64,000 nucleotides of DNA from Hymenobacter sp. BT730 (GCF_030542105.1 NZ_JAUOFB010000001.1:1302001-1366000), one strand, 5' to 3'; positions 55,067 to 64,000 are shown, numbered from the stretch's first letter. Numbers and translations are program-made. Notes: generated by a model from the sequence alone, not told the origin.

Positions 55067-55882
55067 TTAATATGCTTCTTCCTGGGTAGGGAAGTCACGG
55101 TTTTTTACATCCGCAATGTAGCGCTGCACGGCATCATTCATCAGGTCGCCCAACTCTGCGTAACGGCGCAGAAAGCGCGGCTTAAATTCCTTAGTGATGC
55201 CCAGCATATCGTGCACTACCAGCACCTGGCCATCCACATCGGGGCCGGCACCAATACCGATAACCGGTATGCTCAGCTTTTCGGCTACCTGCTTGGCCAG
55301 GCTGGATGGAATTTTCTCCAGGACCAGCGCAAAGCAGCCTAATTCCTGCAGCAACAGCGCATCTTCAATCAGCTTCTGCGCTTCGGCTTCTTCCTTAGCC
55401 CGCACCGTGTAGGTGCCAAACTTGTAAATACTCTGTGGCGTGAGGCCCAAATGGCCCATTACCGGAATACCGGCCGTGAGAATGCGCGTAATGCTGTCCT
55501 TGATTTCGGCACCGCCTTCCAGCTTAATGCCGTGCCCGCCTGATTCCTTCATGATACGGATAGCAGAACGCAAGGCTTCAGAAGAGTTGCCCTGATAAGA
55601 GCCAAATGGCATGTCTACTACCACAAAAGCTCGCTTCACGGCGCGCACCACGCTCTGGGCGTGGTAAATCATCTGGTCCAGCGTAATGGGCAGCGTGGTT
55701 TCGTGACCGGCCATGACGTTGGAGGCTGAATCGCCGACCAACAGCACATCAATACCCGCACCATCCAGAATAGTGGCCATGGAGAAGTCGTAGGCCGTGA
55801 GCATCGAAATTTTTTCGCCCCGCTGCTTCATAGCCAGCAGCTGATGAGTGGTTACGAGCTTGACTTCTTTGTGCTGCGACAT
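55067..55882 (-). CDS. panB: 3-methyl-2-oxobutanoate hydroxymethyltransferase
   Basis: A 271-residue enzyme of pantothenate (coenzyme A) synthesis. Motifs are [54 protein letters not shown] and [25 protein letters not shown]. It adds a hydroxymethyl group from methylenetetrahydrofolate to 2-oxoisovalerate. Length and motifs are normal. It lies 46 bases upstream of creD on the same strand and could share a promoter with it. Confidence 0.97.
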   Translation of the reverse strand: MSQHKEVKLVTTHQLLAMKQRGEKISMLTAYDFSMATILDGAGIDVLLVGDSASNVMAGHETTLPITLDQMIYHAQSVVRAVKRAFVVVDMPFGSYQGNSSEALRSAIRIMKESGGHGIKLEGGAEIKDSITRILTAGIPVMGHLGLTPQSIYKFGTYTVRAKEEAEAQKLIEDALLLQELGCFALVLEKIPSSLAKQVAEKLSIPVIGIGAGPDVDGQVLVVHDMLGITKEFKPRFLRRYAELGDLMNDAVQRYIADVKNRDFPTQEEAY

Positions 55883-56003
55883 GGGTTTTTAGAGTTTGGG
55901 GTCAGGAAAGCAAAGCCAAAGCTGCTGATTTTCCAGTAATCGGAAGCAGCCTGTTGGCGACCAGGGGCTATTAGATTAGGATGAACGTACCAACAGCCGG
56001 TGG

Positions 56004-58805
56004 CTAGCGGTTGTAGAAAGAGCGGTTACGGCTCAGTTTCAGATCTTGCAGCAACGAGGATTTGGCCGCAATGGTAAAGGAATAACCTTGCCGCTGTCCA
56101 AATGGAATCCAACTGCCACTGATTTCCCAGCAGTGCAAATCCCGGTAGAAGTCCAGAGAGGTGTAGCTGACGGCTCTATTACGGAAGTCGTAGCCGCTGC
56201 TGTAGCCAAAACGCAGCTTATCCGTCAGTTTCACGGAGCCGTTTACGTTGAGGGTAACGGTGGTAAGAGAGGAGGTGGTTTTCTCGCCGGCGCGCGGCAG
56301 CACCGGGGGCTGGTTGAAGTAGCTGGCGGAAAAGGAAGAATTCAGCGTCCAGGGAATGCTGAAATCTACATACTCTTCGTACTGCTGGGTTGAAGATTGG
56401 GGCTCGCCCAGAACAGGTGTATTGTTAGGAGCTAAAGTATTCTTCTGATTGGCTTTCCGCTGTTCGGGATTAAACTGATAAGTGATGGAGAGGTTAGCCC
56501 GGTCAAGACGCACCAAACGCCACTTCTTCTGATCAAATAAGAACCGGTTAATACGATTGTTCGCACTATCGCGCTGATACGCATCAAAAATCCCGGTCAG
56601 CTGAAAATTTAGCTTACGCGCAATCTGTGTTCGGAAACTTCCATTGATAGACCCCAACCTGAATTCTGATGCTTCAAAGTCGTAGGTTGTACCAAAGCCC
56701 AGGTCGTCAATGAGACTTACCTTCTCAAACGGTGTGTTGCCGGTGGTATCTTTCTTGGCCCGCACCTTCATTTCTACCTGGTTCTGCAGGCGGAAGGTAA
56801 GGAGGTTTGAGGCTCTGCCGCCAGGCACTCCGGATCCAAAGCCCTCAAACCGGGAGATTCTTCTTTCACCTAAGAGCCTGCCATTGTTGTCCCGCAGATC
56901 GAAAAGGTCGGTCTTGTCATAGAACGATTCATTCTTCCGATAATTAGGCGAATGGCTATAGGTAATGGAGGGAGAGATTTTGTGCCGGATAGCCTCTACC
57001 TTCTTCCCCTTTATCACATACAGACCATAAATATTGGTAGACGCGGACGCGCCCGCTGCGAAGTTCCACACGCGCCCAAACCCTGCGGTATCAATGCGCA
57101 CAGCCCGGGCCAAAGGATCATACTTATACTTGAGGCTCTTGGTATACCAGGTGTCCCCGTAGCTAACGGAAGGGGAGAAGCTGATGTGCTTCAGCAAGGT
57201 GTAGCTGCCCAGAGAAATGCCAAAGCGGTGGACAAGGCTGGACTCCGCGTTGCGAAACAGGTTGCCAACGTTATTAATGTTTACCGGAATACGACGGCCC
57301 TGGCTGGTACCCCCTATCAGGGGAATGCTGGTGCCGTCTACGGTCAGTTGCCGGGCCCGTTCCACATTAGTCAGGCGGTTTTGGCCCTGCAAATCGTAGC
57401 TAAGCGAAAACTGCTCATAAAAGCGGCCTCGGGGCGTCAGACCCAGCCATTCGTAGGGATACTGCCGCGCAACACCCACTGTAAAGTCGGGTAGCGTGAC
57501 GTTCATTTCACCGGTGCCGGTGTTTTGGCTTTGGCTGGCTTGTATGGAGTAGTTGAAAGGTGAGTTGCGAATCACCTTGGAATAGCCAATGTTGGACTGA
57601 TACGTGGAGGAGAGGTACCGCTGGGTATCAAAGCTGTTTAGCACATTGTACGCCTGGCTGCCCAAACTCACGCTGGCCCGGAACTGACCGCCACCCGGGC
57701 GCGGCTGCGGCGAATGATTCCAGCTGATCCAGAAAGTACGCGGCGAGGGGGGGCGTACATAGGGCTGGTCGAGGCTAACGGACGTAGAACGCAGAATCTG
57801 GCTTTCCGGCCGCTGACTAAAGCTGGCATTAAAGGAGCCGTTATACGCGTAGCGCTTACGGTATTGCACATCGGCCTGCGCACCCCAGCCGCCAAACTGG
57901 TCGGCGGCGCCGGAGTAAACTTCCCCCGTGAGGCGTACCCCCACATATTCACTGGCCGCCCAATAGTAGCCGCCATTGCGCAGGAAAAAGCCCCGGTCAG
58001 TGGTTTGCCCAAAGGTGGGGAGAATCAGCCCTGAAGCCCGTTTTTTACCAGGGGTGGGGAAGTAGCCAAACAGAAAACCCAGCGGCGTAGGAATGTCGCC
58101 AATAACCAGATTAAAGGGCCCCGTTACTACCTTTTCACGGGGAATCACCTTCATTTTGCTGGCATTGATGTAGAAGTGCGGGTGCTCCAGGTTACAGGTG
58201 GTGTAGCTGCCGTTGCGCCCAAATACTTCGTTCAGGGCATTTTTCTTCACTACCTCGGCATGTACATAGCCCTCCCCCTGCTGGGTTACGGCTTCGGCAA
58301 TTTTGCCTTTCTTGGTTTTGAAGTTGTAGGCAATGCGGCCGGCCTGGTAGGTCTGGTCTTTATCCTTAAAGATGGGACGGTCCCGTATTTTGCCTGTGGA
58401 GTCGGGGGCGCCTTCCGCGCTGAGCAGGTTCTTGTTGTAATCAATAGAGATACGGGCCGCTTCCAGCGACAACGTGCCGTAATTAATTTTAGCCTTAGTG
58501 TATAAATGGGCTATCCGTTCTTTTACATCAAACTGGATAGAGTCCTTGGCTACGTAGTGTACCGTGGTTTCAATATCTCCTTTGGGGGCGGCCGATACCC
58601 GCAACGAGTCGCCGCTTTGCGACGTACGGGCGGTATCCAGCGCTAGCTGGGCAGGCCGCGGCACGGACTTTGTCAATGGCCTGCGTTGTCCCCAGGCGCT
58701 GCCATTAAGCCCCAGCCACAAGCCTAACAGCAGCAGTAGGGGCACTACGGGCCGCCCAGACAGGCGGAAGAAGTATAAGTTATAATTCGGCGCTATCGAG
58801 GCCAC
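56004..58805 (-). CDS. lptD: Putative LPS assembly protein LptD
   Basis: A 933-residue protein. The start appears to be GTG, because the coding frame begins at 58805 and the next residues form a signal peptide (VVPLLLLLGLWLGLNGSAWG). An N-terminal OstA/LptA-like jellyroll (about 80-200: DSIQFDVKERIAHLYTKAKINYGTLSLEAARISIDYNKN) is followed by a large beta-barrel. The C-terminal strand ends in NRSFYN. The Bacteroidetes LptD group is distinct from the E. coli type. It places lipopolysaccharide in the outer membrane. Its 5' end faces the amidase gene. Confidence 0.88.
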   Translation of the reverse strand: MASIAPNYNLYFFRLSGRPVVPLLLLLGLWLGLNGSAWGQRRPLTKSVPRPAQLALDTARTSQSGDSLRVSAAPKGDIETTVHYVAKDSIQFDVKERIAHLYTKAKINYGTLSLEAARISIDYNKNLLSAEGAPDSTGKIRDRPIFKDKDQTYQAGRIAYNFKTKKGKIAEAVTQQGEGYVHAEVVKKNALNEVFGRNGSYTTCNLEHPHFYINASKMKVIPREKVVTGPFNLVIGDIPTPLGFLFGYFPTPGKKRASGLILPTFGQTTDRGFFLRNGGYYWAASEYVGVRLTGEVYSGAADQFGGWGAQADVQYRKRYAYNGSFNASFSQRPESQILRSTSVSLDQPYVRPPSPRTFWISWNHSPQPRPGGGQFRASVSLGSQAYNVLNSFDTQRYLSSTYQSNIGYSKVIRNSPFNYSIQASQSQNTGTGEMNVTLPDFTVGVARQYPYEWLGLTPRGRFYEQFSLSYDLQGQNRLTNVERARQLTVDGTSIPLIGGTSQGRRIPVNINNVGNLFRNAESSLVHRFGISLGSYTLLKHISFSPSVSYGDTWYTKSLKYKYDPLARAVRIDTAGFGRVWNFAAGASASTNIYGLYVIKGKKVEAIRHKISPSITYSHSPNYRKNESFYDKTDLFDLRDNNGRLLGERRISRFEGFGSGVPGGRASNLLTFRLQNQVEMKVRAKKDTTGNTPFEKVSLIDDLGFGTTYDFEASEFRLGSINGSFRTQIARKLNFQLTGIFDAYQRDSANNRINRFLFDQKKWRLVRLDRANLSITYQFNPEQRKANQKNTLAPNNTPVLGEPQSSTQQYEEYVDFSIPWTLNSSFSASYFNQPPVLPRAGEKTTSSLTTVTLNVNGSVKLTDKLRFGYSSGYDFRNRAVSYTSLDFYRDLHCWEISGSWIPFGQRQGYSFTIAAKSSLLQDLKLSRNRSFYNR

Positions 58806-58825
58806 GTAGTTTTTTCGTTTATTTT

Positions 58826-59692
58826 GTGGCAGTATGCAAAGGTAGCGCGTTGCTCCTCCAACTAACGAACTCTGTGCGGAATATTGTCGCTCTTGGTACT
58901 ATAAGTCTGCTGCTCCTTACCGGCAGCCCGGCTCCTTCTGCTTCTTCCTCGTTTCCTGCCTCGGCTGGCAACCACACCAAGCGCTATAAGCTGCGCACCG
59001 TGGTGCTGGATGCCGGACACGGCGGGAAAGACCGGGGCTGCGCCGGCGTGAAAGCCCGCGAGGCCGATGTTTCCCTGAAGCTGATCCTGGAACTGGGCCG
59101 GCAGATTGAACAGAATATGCCGGATGTAAAAGTAGTATACACCCGCAAAACAGATGTGTTTGTGGAACTGGCCGACCGCGCCGGCATTGCCAACAAGCAT
59201 AATGCCGACCTGTTTATCAGTATTCACTGCAATGCTGGCCCTTCCGGGGCGCACGGCACCGAGGTGTGGACGATGGGGCCGCACAAGACCGATGCCAATT
59301 TGGGCGTGGCCAAGAGGGAAAACGCCGTAATCCTGCAGGAAGACAATTATCAGGAGCGCTACAATGGCTTCGACCCGCACTCGCCCCAAAGCCACATTCT
59401 ATTTTCGCTGTTCCAAAGTGCCTATATGGTAAACAGCATCCGCTTTGCTCAAAAAGTAGATCAACAGTTTCGCACAATGGTGCGCCGGCCCAGCCGGGGT
59501 GTGAAACAGGCCGGTTTTCTGGTACTCTGGAAAACGGCTATGCCTTCCGTGCTCATTGAAGCCGGTTTTCTGACCAACCCCGGCGAGGAGCGGTATCTGA
59601 ACGATAAATCGGGACAGTCGTATATGGCCTCAGGTGTCTACCGCGCCTTCAAAGAATACAAACAGGAGCTGGAGGCAACTACCGCCGACTAA
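58826..59692 (+). CDS. N-acetylmuramoyl-L-alanine amidase
   Basis: A 288-residue protein of the Amidase_3 (AmiC) family. Zinc ligands lie in VVLDAGHGGKDRG (His), KAREADVSL (Glu) and FISIHCNAG (His). The catalytic Glu is in VLIEAGFLTN. The start is uncertain: a GTG at 58826 gives the full frame, with a hydrophobic segment (VALGTISLLLLTGSPAPSA) as a likely signal peptide; a later GTG is possible. The enzyme cuts the bond between glycan and stem peptide in peptidoglycan, often during cell separation. Divergent from lptD by 20 bases and upstream of the MCE gene. Confidence 0.93.
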   Translation: MAVCKGSALLLQLTNSVRNIVALGTISLLLLTGSPAPSASSSFPASAGNHTKRYKLRTVVLDAGHGGKDRGCAGVKAREADVSLKLILELGRQIEQNMPDVKVVYTRKTDVFVELADRAGIANKHNADLFISIHCNAGPSGAHGTEVWTMGPHKTDANLGVAKRENAVILQEDNYQERYNGFDPHSPQSHILFSLFQSAYMVNSIRFAQKVDQQFRTMVRRPSRGVKQAGFLVLWKTAMPSVLIEAGFLTNPGEERYLNDKSGQSYMASGVYRAFKEYKQELEATTAD

Positions 59693-59756
59693 TTGCTGCT
59701 AAGCAGCCTGTTTTCCGTTTTCGTCTGCCCACGCTCCCCATACTACTCCTACCAAC

Positions 59757-60800
59757 GTGTCGAAAGAAATTAAAGTAGCCCTGCTGGCCATTGTGGCCCT
59801 AGCGTTATTGTTTGTGGGGTTTAGGTTCCTGAAAGGCAGCAATATCCTCTCCTCCAACCGCACCTATTATGCCAAGTACGACAACGTCGACGGCTTGACC
59901 GTAGGTAATCCTGTTCTGCTGAATGGGGTTCAGGTGGGCCAGGTGAAGGAAATGCAGCTGTTGCCGGAAGAAAAAAACCACATCAAAGTAGCCATCGAAC
60001 TGGGTAAGAATATTGTGGTAGGCGACTCAACCGTGGCCAGCCTGTCGGGCTCTTTGCTGGGCTCCAAAACCATTACCCTGTTTATGGGTAAGAATTCTAA
60101 AGTGTATGAGGGCGGCGAGGAACTGCGCTCCTATACCGTAGCCAGCATTACCGATGCCTTCCAGGCCCGCGCCCTGCCTGTGCTGGGTACCGTCGATTCC
60201 ACCCTCATCAAAATCAACAGCTTCCTGAACAAGGATGCCAAGAAAAGCCTGCAGGCTACACTGCTCAATGCGCAAGGCACCTCCGCCGAGCTGCAGAAAA
60301 TGCTGGTGGCCAACCAATCCAACATCAACCAGATTACCCGCAACATGGCCCAGCTTACGCAGGCCCTGAACGTTACCTCCCGCAAGATTGACCGGATTGC
60401 CGCCAACTTCGGCCAGCTCAGCGACTCCCTGCGGGTAGCACCCGTAGGCCCGGCCCTACGCAACCTGAATGCCACCGTAACGGAAGCGCAAACGGCCATG
60501 AAGTCCCTGAATCAGTCCCTGAGCCAGTCGAAAGGCTCGTTGGGCAAGCTTATCAACGACGATTCGCTGTACACCAACCTCAATGCTACCTCCGCCTCGG
60601 CCAATGCGCTGCTGGTGGATATGAAGGCTAACCCCAAGCGCTACGTGCACTTCTCCGTGTTTGGCGGGGGCGGTAAGGAAAAAACCAAGAAGGAAATAGA
60701 GCAAAAGCCCGGCGGCGAGCTGAAAATCGAAACCAAAACCGTGGAAAGCTCTACGAAGCCCCTGGCACCCACTGATACCGCAGTAACCCCTAAAAACTAA
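59757..60800 (+). CDS. MCE family lipid-transport protein (MlaD-like)
   Basis: A 347-residue protein. One N-terminal membrane helix (about 6-25) is followed by an MCE domain (about 38-118: YYAKYDNVDGLTVGNPVLLNGVQVGQV, IELGKNIVVGDSTVASL). A long helical part with coiled-coil character follows (about 150-285) and then a charged tail. Start is GTG at 59757. MCE proteins form rings that carry lipids between the inner and outer membrane together with an ABC permease and ATPase; those partners are not next to it here. It is 64 bases downstream of the amidase gene. Confidence 0.92.
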   Translation: MSKEIKVALLAIVALALLFVGFRFLKGSNILSSNRTYYAKYDNVDGLTVGNPVLLNGVQVGQVKEMQLLPEEKNHIKVAIELGKNIVVGDSTVASLSGSLLGSKTITLFMGKNSKVYEGGEELRSYTVASITDAFQARALPVLGTVDSTLIKINSFLNKDAKKSLQATLLNAQGTSAELQKMLVANQSNINQITRNMAQLTQALNVTSRKIDRIAANFGQLSDSLRVAPVGPALRNLNATVTEAQTAMKSLNQSLSQSKGSLGKLINDDSLYTNLNATSASANALLVDMKANPKRYVHFSVFGGGGKEKTKKEIEQKPGGELKIETKTVESSTKPLAPTDTAVTPKN

Positions 60801-60827
60801 GCTGTCTGTCATTTTTGACTACTTTTG

Positions 60828-60853
60828 AAATCCGCCTTCGGGCGGATTTTTTT
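60828..60853 (+). terminator. Terminator after the MCE gene
   Basis: A 9-bp stem (60828-60836 with 60841-60849) with a TTCG tetraloop is followed by a T run to 60853. It lies in the region that a longer version of the next frame would cross. Confidence 0.92.
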
Positions 60854-60905
60854 CGTTTCTCCCCCGCCCGTTTCCGCTTCTTTTACCTCCCCACTTCCCA
60901 CCCGC

Positions 60906-62534
60906 ATGAATCTGGAATTCAACAAAAACGAAGACCTGGTTAAACAACTCACCTTCCAACTGCGCCAGCGCCTGAAAAAAGTAGCCCTGGGCGGCGGCGA
61001 AAAGCGCATTGAAGCCCATAAAGCCAAAGGCAAGCTCACCGCCCGCGAGCGAATTGATTATCTGCTGGATAAAGGTTTCGAACAGGTAGAGATAGGGGCG
61101 TTTGCCGGCGAAGGCATGTACCAGTCGGAAGGCGGCTGCCCTAGTGGCGGTGTAGTGGTAGTAATTGGCTACGTGAAAGGCCGGCAGTGCATTGTGGTAG
61201 CTAATGATGCCACGGTGAAGGCGGGTGCCTGGTTTCCCATCACGGCCAAAAAGAACCTGCGGGCCCAGGAAATCAGCATCGAAAACAAGCTGCCCATCAT
61301 TTACCTCGTCGACTCGGCCGGGGTATACCTACCCATGCAGGACGAAATTTTCCCTGATAAGGAGCACTTCGGCCGCATTTTTCGCAACAATGCCGTGATG
61401 AGCAGCATGGGTATTGTGCAGCTCTCCGCCATTATGGGCCCGTGCGTGGCCGGTGGCGCTTACCTGCCTATCATGAGCGACGAAGCCATGATTGTGGAAG
61501 GCACCGGCTCGGTGTTCCTGGCCGGCTCTTACCTGGTGAAATCGGCCATTGGCGAAACCATTGACAACGAAACGCTGGGCGGCGCCACCACGCACTCTGA
61601 AATTTCGGGCGTGACGGACTACAAGTTCCAGAACGATGAAGAGTGCCTGGACCACATCCGCAATATCTTCGATAAGATGGGTGCTACGCCCACCGCCGGC
61701 TTCAGCCGCTCGGAGCCAGCGCTGCCCCGGGAAAAGCAGGAGGAAATCTACGGCCTGCTGCCCTCTGACCGGGTGAAGCCTTATGACATGATGGACATCA
61801 TCAATCGGCTGGTGGATAACTCCGAGTTTGAGCCCTACAAAGACCTCTACGGCCAGACGCTGCTCTGTGGCCTGGCCCGCATTGATGGCTGGGCCGTGGG
61901 CATTGTAGCCAACCAGCGCAAGATTGTGAAGACCAAGAAGGGCGCCATGCAGATGGGCGGCGTTATCTATTCCGACTCCGCCGACAAAGCTGCGCGCTTT
62001 ATCATGAACTGCAACCAGAAGCGCATTCCGCTGGTGTTCCTGCACGATGTGTCGGGCTTTATGGTGGGCTCCCAGAGTGAGCACGGCGGCATTATTAAGG
62101 ACGGGGCCAAAATGGTGAATGCCATGGCCAACTCCGTGGTGCCCAAGTTCACCGTCATCATCGGCAACAGCTACGGCGCCGGCAACTACGCCATGTGCGG
62201 CAAAGCCTACGACCCGCGCCTGATTGTGGCCTGGCCCACCGCCCAGCTGGCTGTAATGAGCGGTGCCGCCGCCGCCAATACCCTCCTCCAAATTCAAGTG
62301 GCTTCCCTGAAAGCCAAAGGCGAAGTCATCACCCCCGAAGCCGAAAAGGAACTGCTGGACCGCATCAAAGCCCGCTACGACGAGCAGCTTTCCCCTTACT
62401 ATGCCGCCGCCCGCCTCTGGGTAGATGCCATTATTGACCCGCTGGAAACCCGCAAAGTCATTTCCCAGGGCATTGCTGCAGCTAACCATGCGCCCATTGA
62501 AAAGGCGTATAATGTGGGCGTAATTCAGGTGTGA
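60906..62534 (+). CDS. Acyl-CoA carboxylase carboxyltransferase (beta) subunit
   Basis: A 542-residue protein. I prefer the ATG at 60906, because the family opening (LEFNKNEDLVKQLTFQLRQRL) follows and because a terminator occupies the bases before it. The carboxyltransferase domains show VVIGYVKGRQCIVVANDATVKAGAW, GIVQLSAIMGPCVAGGAYLPIMSDEAMIV, VFLHDVSGFMVG and VIIGNSYGAGNYAMCG. It most resembles propionyl- or methylcrotonyl-CoA carboxylase beta subunits. It transfers carboxybiotin-bound CO2 to an acyl-CoA; the biotin-carrying alpha subunit is not in the window. Confidence 0.94.
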   Translation: MNLEFNKNEDLVKQLTFQLRQRLKKVALGGGEKRIEAHKAKGKLTARERIDYLLDKGFEQVEIGAFAGEGMYQSEGGCPSGGVVVVIGYVKGRQCIVVANDATVKAGAWFPITAKKNLRAQEISIENKLPIIYLVDSAGVYLPMQDEIFPDKEHFGRIFRNNAVMSSMGIVQLSAIMGPCVAGGAYLPIMSDEAMIVEGTGSVFLAGSYLVKSAIGETIDNETLGGATTHSEISGVTDYKFQNDEECLDHIRNIFDKMGATPTAGFSRSEPALPREKQEEIYGLLPSDRVKPYDMMDIINRLVDNSEFEPYKDLYGQTLLCGLARIDGWAVGIVANQRKIVKTKKGAMQMGGVIYSDSADKAARFIMNCNQKRIPLVFLHDVSGFMVGSQSEHGGIIKDGAKMVNAMANSVVPKFTVIIGNSYGAGNYAMCGKAYDPRLIVAWPTAQLAVMSGAAAANTLLQIQVASLKAKGEVITPEAEKELLDRIKARYDEQLSPYYAAARLWVDAIIDPLETRKVISQGIAAANHAPIEKAYNVGVIQV

Positions 62535-62593
62535 GGGTATAAAAATAATTATCCGGCTGAAGTGTGCTCTTATCTGTATCAGTAGACATTGTT

Positions 62594-63115
62594 ATGAAGC
62601 AGTATTTAAAAACCACCTGTTTACTATTCGCATCACTGCTGCAAGCGGGCTGTTTGGCTGTTGCGCACGTTGGCGATTTTCCTGATTCAGCTGCAGCTAT
62701 TGATTTTAATAAGTACGCAGCCGAAAACAGAGCAACAAGGCTGGCTCTAAGTCGTGGGGAGATACCGGCGCAAAATTCTTGGACCACAGCTACCTCCAAT
62801 GAATATTATTTGAATAAACACTTTAATGGTAGCGAAACTGAACTGGTCAATTTCATTAAGTATGCCCTCGAGGCACATGGGTATTCAATAATAAAATCGG
62901 ATGTGCCCAATAAATACCTGATTGCTAAACGAGGTATGCGCCAGAATGAGTGGGGTTCATTAACCGGGGTTTATTACAAATTAGAAGATAATAATAACTC
63001 TGTGCAGGTCTATATTCAGACCAAAATTACTCAGGATGTTACTGGGGGATTTCCACAGAATCGTGCTATGGGAGTTGGTTTAGTATTACAAAGCATGATT
63101 GATTCTCATCGGTAA
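62594..63115 (+). CDS. AT-rich lipoprotein gene of unknown function
   Basis: A 173-residue protein. The ATG at 62594 gives a lipoprotein signal (YLKTTCLLFASLLQAGC, lipobox LQAGC). The rest has two parts, EYYLNKHFNGSETELVNFIKYALEAHGYSIIKSDVPNKYLIAKRG and a strand-rich end (GVYYKLEDNNNSVQVYIQTK). I do not recognise the family. The base composition is clearly more AT-rich than its neighbours (many AAT, TTA and ATT codons), which suggests recent acquisition or weak selection. It lies 59 bases downstream of the acyl-CoA carboxylase gene with no terminator between them. Confidence 0.75.
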   Translation: MKQYLKTTCLLFASLLQAGCLAVAHVGDFPDSAAAIDFNKYAAENRATRLALSRGEIPAQNSWTTATSNEYYLNKHFNGSETELVNFIKYALEAHGYSIIKSDVPNKYLIAKRGMRQNEWGSLTGVYYKLEDNNNSVQVYIQTKITQDVTGGFPQNRAMGVGLVLQSMIDSHR

Positions 63116-63173
63116 TTGGGAGGTTCCTACAGTGAATTAGCTCGAAGGACTTGCAAAGAGTAGCCCTAATCCA

Positions 63174-63575
63174 ATGAACACCAAACTCGTTATGACCCTG
63201 AGTGCCGCTGTACTAGCCCTGGCCGGACTCAGCCTGACGTTTATGCCGGATGAAATAGCTCGACTATGCGGCATAAGCCCGGCGCCCGCTTTTACGCTGC
63301 TGCTCCAACTGCTGGGCGCGCTTTACTTCGCCTTTGCTATGCTGAACTGGATGGCGAAGGGCAGCCGGATTGGTGGCATCTACAACCGGCCCATTGCGCT
63401 GGCCAATTTCGCGCACTTCTTCATAGTAGCGCTGGCGTTTCTGAAAGCCGTTATAAACACCCCGCAGCTCCCTACTGCGCTGTGGTTGGTGGCAGGTGTA
63501 TACGGCCTTTTCGCGGTGCTTTTCGGCCTGATACTGTTTCGGCATCCGCTGGCCGAGCCGGAAGTTTCGGTGTAA
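63174..63575 (+). CDS. Small four-helix membrane protein
   Basis: A 133-residue protein with four hydrophobic helices (about 5-22, 38-58, 72-92 and 100-122), joined by short loops. No motif or domain is recognised. The start is the ATG at 63174. It is followed 22 bases later by the GNAT gene, so the two may be one transcript. The coding call rests on the regular membrane pattern and normal GC composition. Confidence 0.72.
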   Translation: MNTKLVMTLSAAVLALAGLSLTFMPDEIARLCGISPAPAFTLLLQLLGALYFAFAMLNWMAKGSRIGGIYNRPIALANFAHFFIVALAFLKAVINTPQLPTALWLVAGVYGLFAVLFGLILFRHPLAEPEVSV

Positions 63576-63597
63576 CCCAACGTATTAAAACTGGCTG

Positions 63598-64000
63598 ATG
63601 ATAACCCTACTTCGAACAACTTCGGATAATCCCGATTTTCGGGAACTGGTGGCACTGCTGGACCACGATTTAGCCGTGCGAGACGGCGACGACCATGCTT
63701 TCTATGCCCAGTACAACAAGCTGACTGCCATCAACCACGTGGTGGTAGCTTACCTGGCTGATAAAGCGGTAGGCGGCGGCGCTTTCAAGGAATATGAGGC
63801 CGGGCAGGTAGAGGTGAAACGCATGTTTGTGCGCCCGGAATACCGAGGCCAAGGCATTGCCGGTGCCGTGTTGGCTGAGTTGGAACAGTGGGCCTGGGAG
63901 CTAAATTACGCTGCCTGTGTGCTGGAAACCGGTAAACAGCAGCCTGAGGCCATCCGTCTCTACGAGAAAAGCGGCTACGCCTATATTCCCAACTACGGGC
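63598..64000 (+). CDS. GNAT family N-acetyltransferase (3' truncated by window)
   Basis: The frame opens at ATG 63598 (MITLLRTTSDNPDF) and runs past the window end without a stop. The acetyl-CoA binding motif is VKRMFVRPEYRGQGIAGAVLAELEQWA, with the R/Q-x-x-G-x-G/A pattern, and LETGKQQPEAIRLYEKSGYAYI follows. About 134 residues are seen; a typical small GNAT would need only about 10-20 more. The substrate is unknown. Confidence 0.9.
   Translation, partial: MITLLRTTSDNPDFRELVALLDHDLAVRDGDDHAFYAQYNKLTAINHVVVAYLADKAVGGGAFKEYEAGQVEVKRMFVRPEYRGQGIAGAVLAELEQWAWELNYAACVLETGKQQPEAIRLYEKSGYAYIPNYG

Noticed and set aside
61329..62489. 386-codon open frame opposite the acyl-CoA carboxylase gene
   Set aside because: Antisense to a strongly conserved enzyme; His/Gly/Val-rich translation without any recognisable family.
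1..64000. CRISPR array, insertion sequence, integrase or attachment site
   Set aside because: No regularly spaced direct repeats, transposase genes or tRNA-flanking direct repeats were seen.

Overview
The window looks like the chromosome of a Bacteroidetes bacterium, most likely a Hymenobacter-like member of the Cytophagales. The signs are: a protein ending in a type IX secretion (T9SS) type A sorting domain; a TonB-dependent-receptor-like barrel with an N-terminal CarboxypepD_reg-type domain; a Rho factor with a very long disordered insertion; Bacteroidetes-type LptD and S16 proteins; few Shine-Dalgarno sequences; a moderately high GC content; and a REP-like palindrome of a kind I associate with Hymenobacter. 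The genus is inference. Nearly all of the window is housekeeping and cell-envelope genes. I see no prophage, insertion sequence, CRISPR array or defence island.

Layout. 1-2.5 kb: the 3' end of a DsbD-like thiol:disulfide protein and an isoaspartyl peptidase. 2.5-3.4 kb: an odd class II tRNA-like RNA gene with a hairpin tail (minus strand), facing away from an Lrp/AsnC regulator. 3.7-7.8 kb: a large T9SS cargo protein and a YwqK/MORN-TonB fusion. 7.8-12 kb (minus): trxA and dnaE. 12.2-21.6 kb (minus): two LysM proteins (one a lytic transglycosylase), an outer-membrane barrel, an O-methyltransferase, an M16 peptidase and a GT9 glycosyltransferase. 21.7-24.8 kb: aminopeptidase P and an OmpA/thrombospondin-3 protein. 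24.9-28.5 kb (minus): a DUF4252-like lipoprotein, an unknown exported protein, an EVE-domain protein with a strongly structured leader, and a small lipoprotein. 28.6-32.6 kb: PolX, a second GT9 protein, a small conserved protein, OsmC and a UBP zinc finger. 32.6-36.4 kb: serS facing away from rho. 36.5-45.3 kb: a DsbA/FrnE protein, a lipoprotein, UbiA, a methyltransferase, PBP1A, a TIGR01777 oxidoreductase, folE-queD and a coiled-coil exported protein. 45.4-49 kb (minus): a degenerate pyrophosphatase-like lipoprotein overlapping an M1 peptidase. 49-51.6 kb (minus): the classic rpsP-rimM-trmD-rplS operon. 51.7 kb: a REP-like element. 51.9-58.8 kb (minus): desaturase, RluA, CreD, PanB, LptD. 58.8-64 kb: amidase, MCE/MlaD protein, acyl-CoA carboxylase beta subunit, an AT-rich lipoprotein, a small membrane protein and a partial GNAT acetyltransferase.

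How the genes fit together. Envelope building dominates: lipopolysaccharide export (LptD), lipid trafficking (MCE), peptidoglycan synthesis and turnover (PBP1A, lytic transglycosylase, amidase) and two sugar transferases. Translation (serS, rpsP operon), termination (rho) and replication (dnaE) are interspersed. Many gene ends carry long, often perfect, intrinsic terminator hairpins shared by convergent genes. The points most worth a second look are the tRNA-Leu-like RNA with anticodon CUC and an oversized variable arm, the twin identical-loop hairpins behind it, the branched RNA ahead of the EVE gene, and two enzymes whose catalytic residues appear lost (PolX polymerase site, pyrophosphatase-like lipoprotein).
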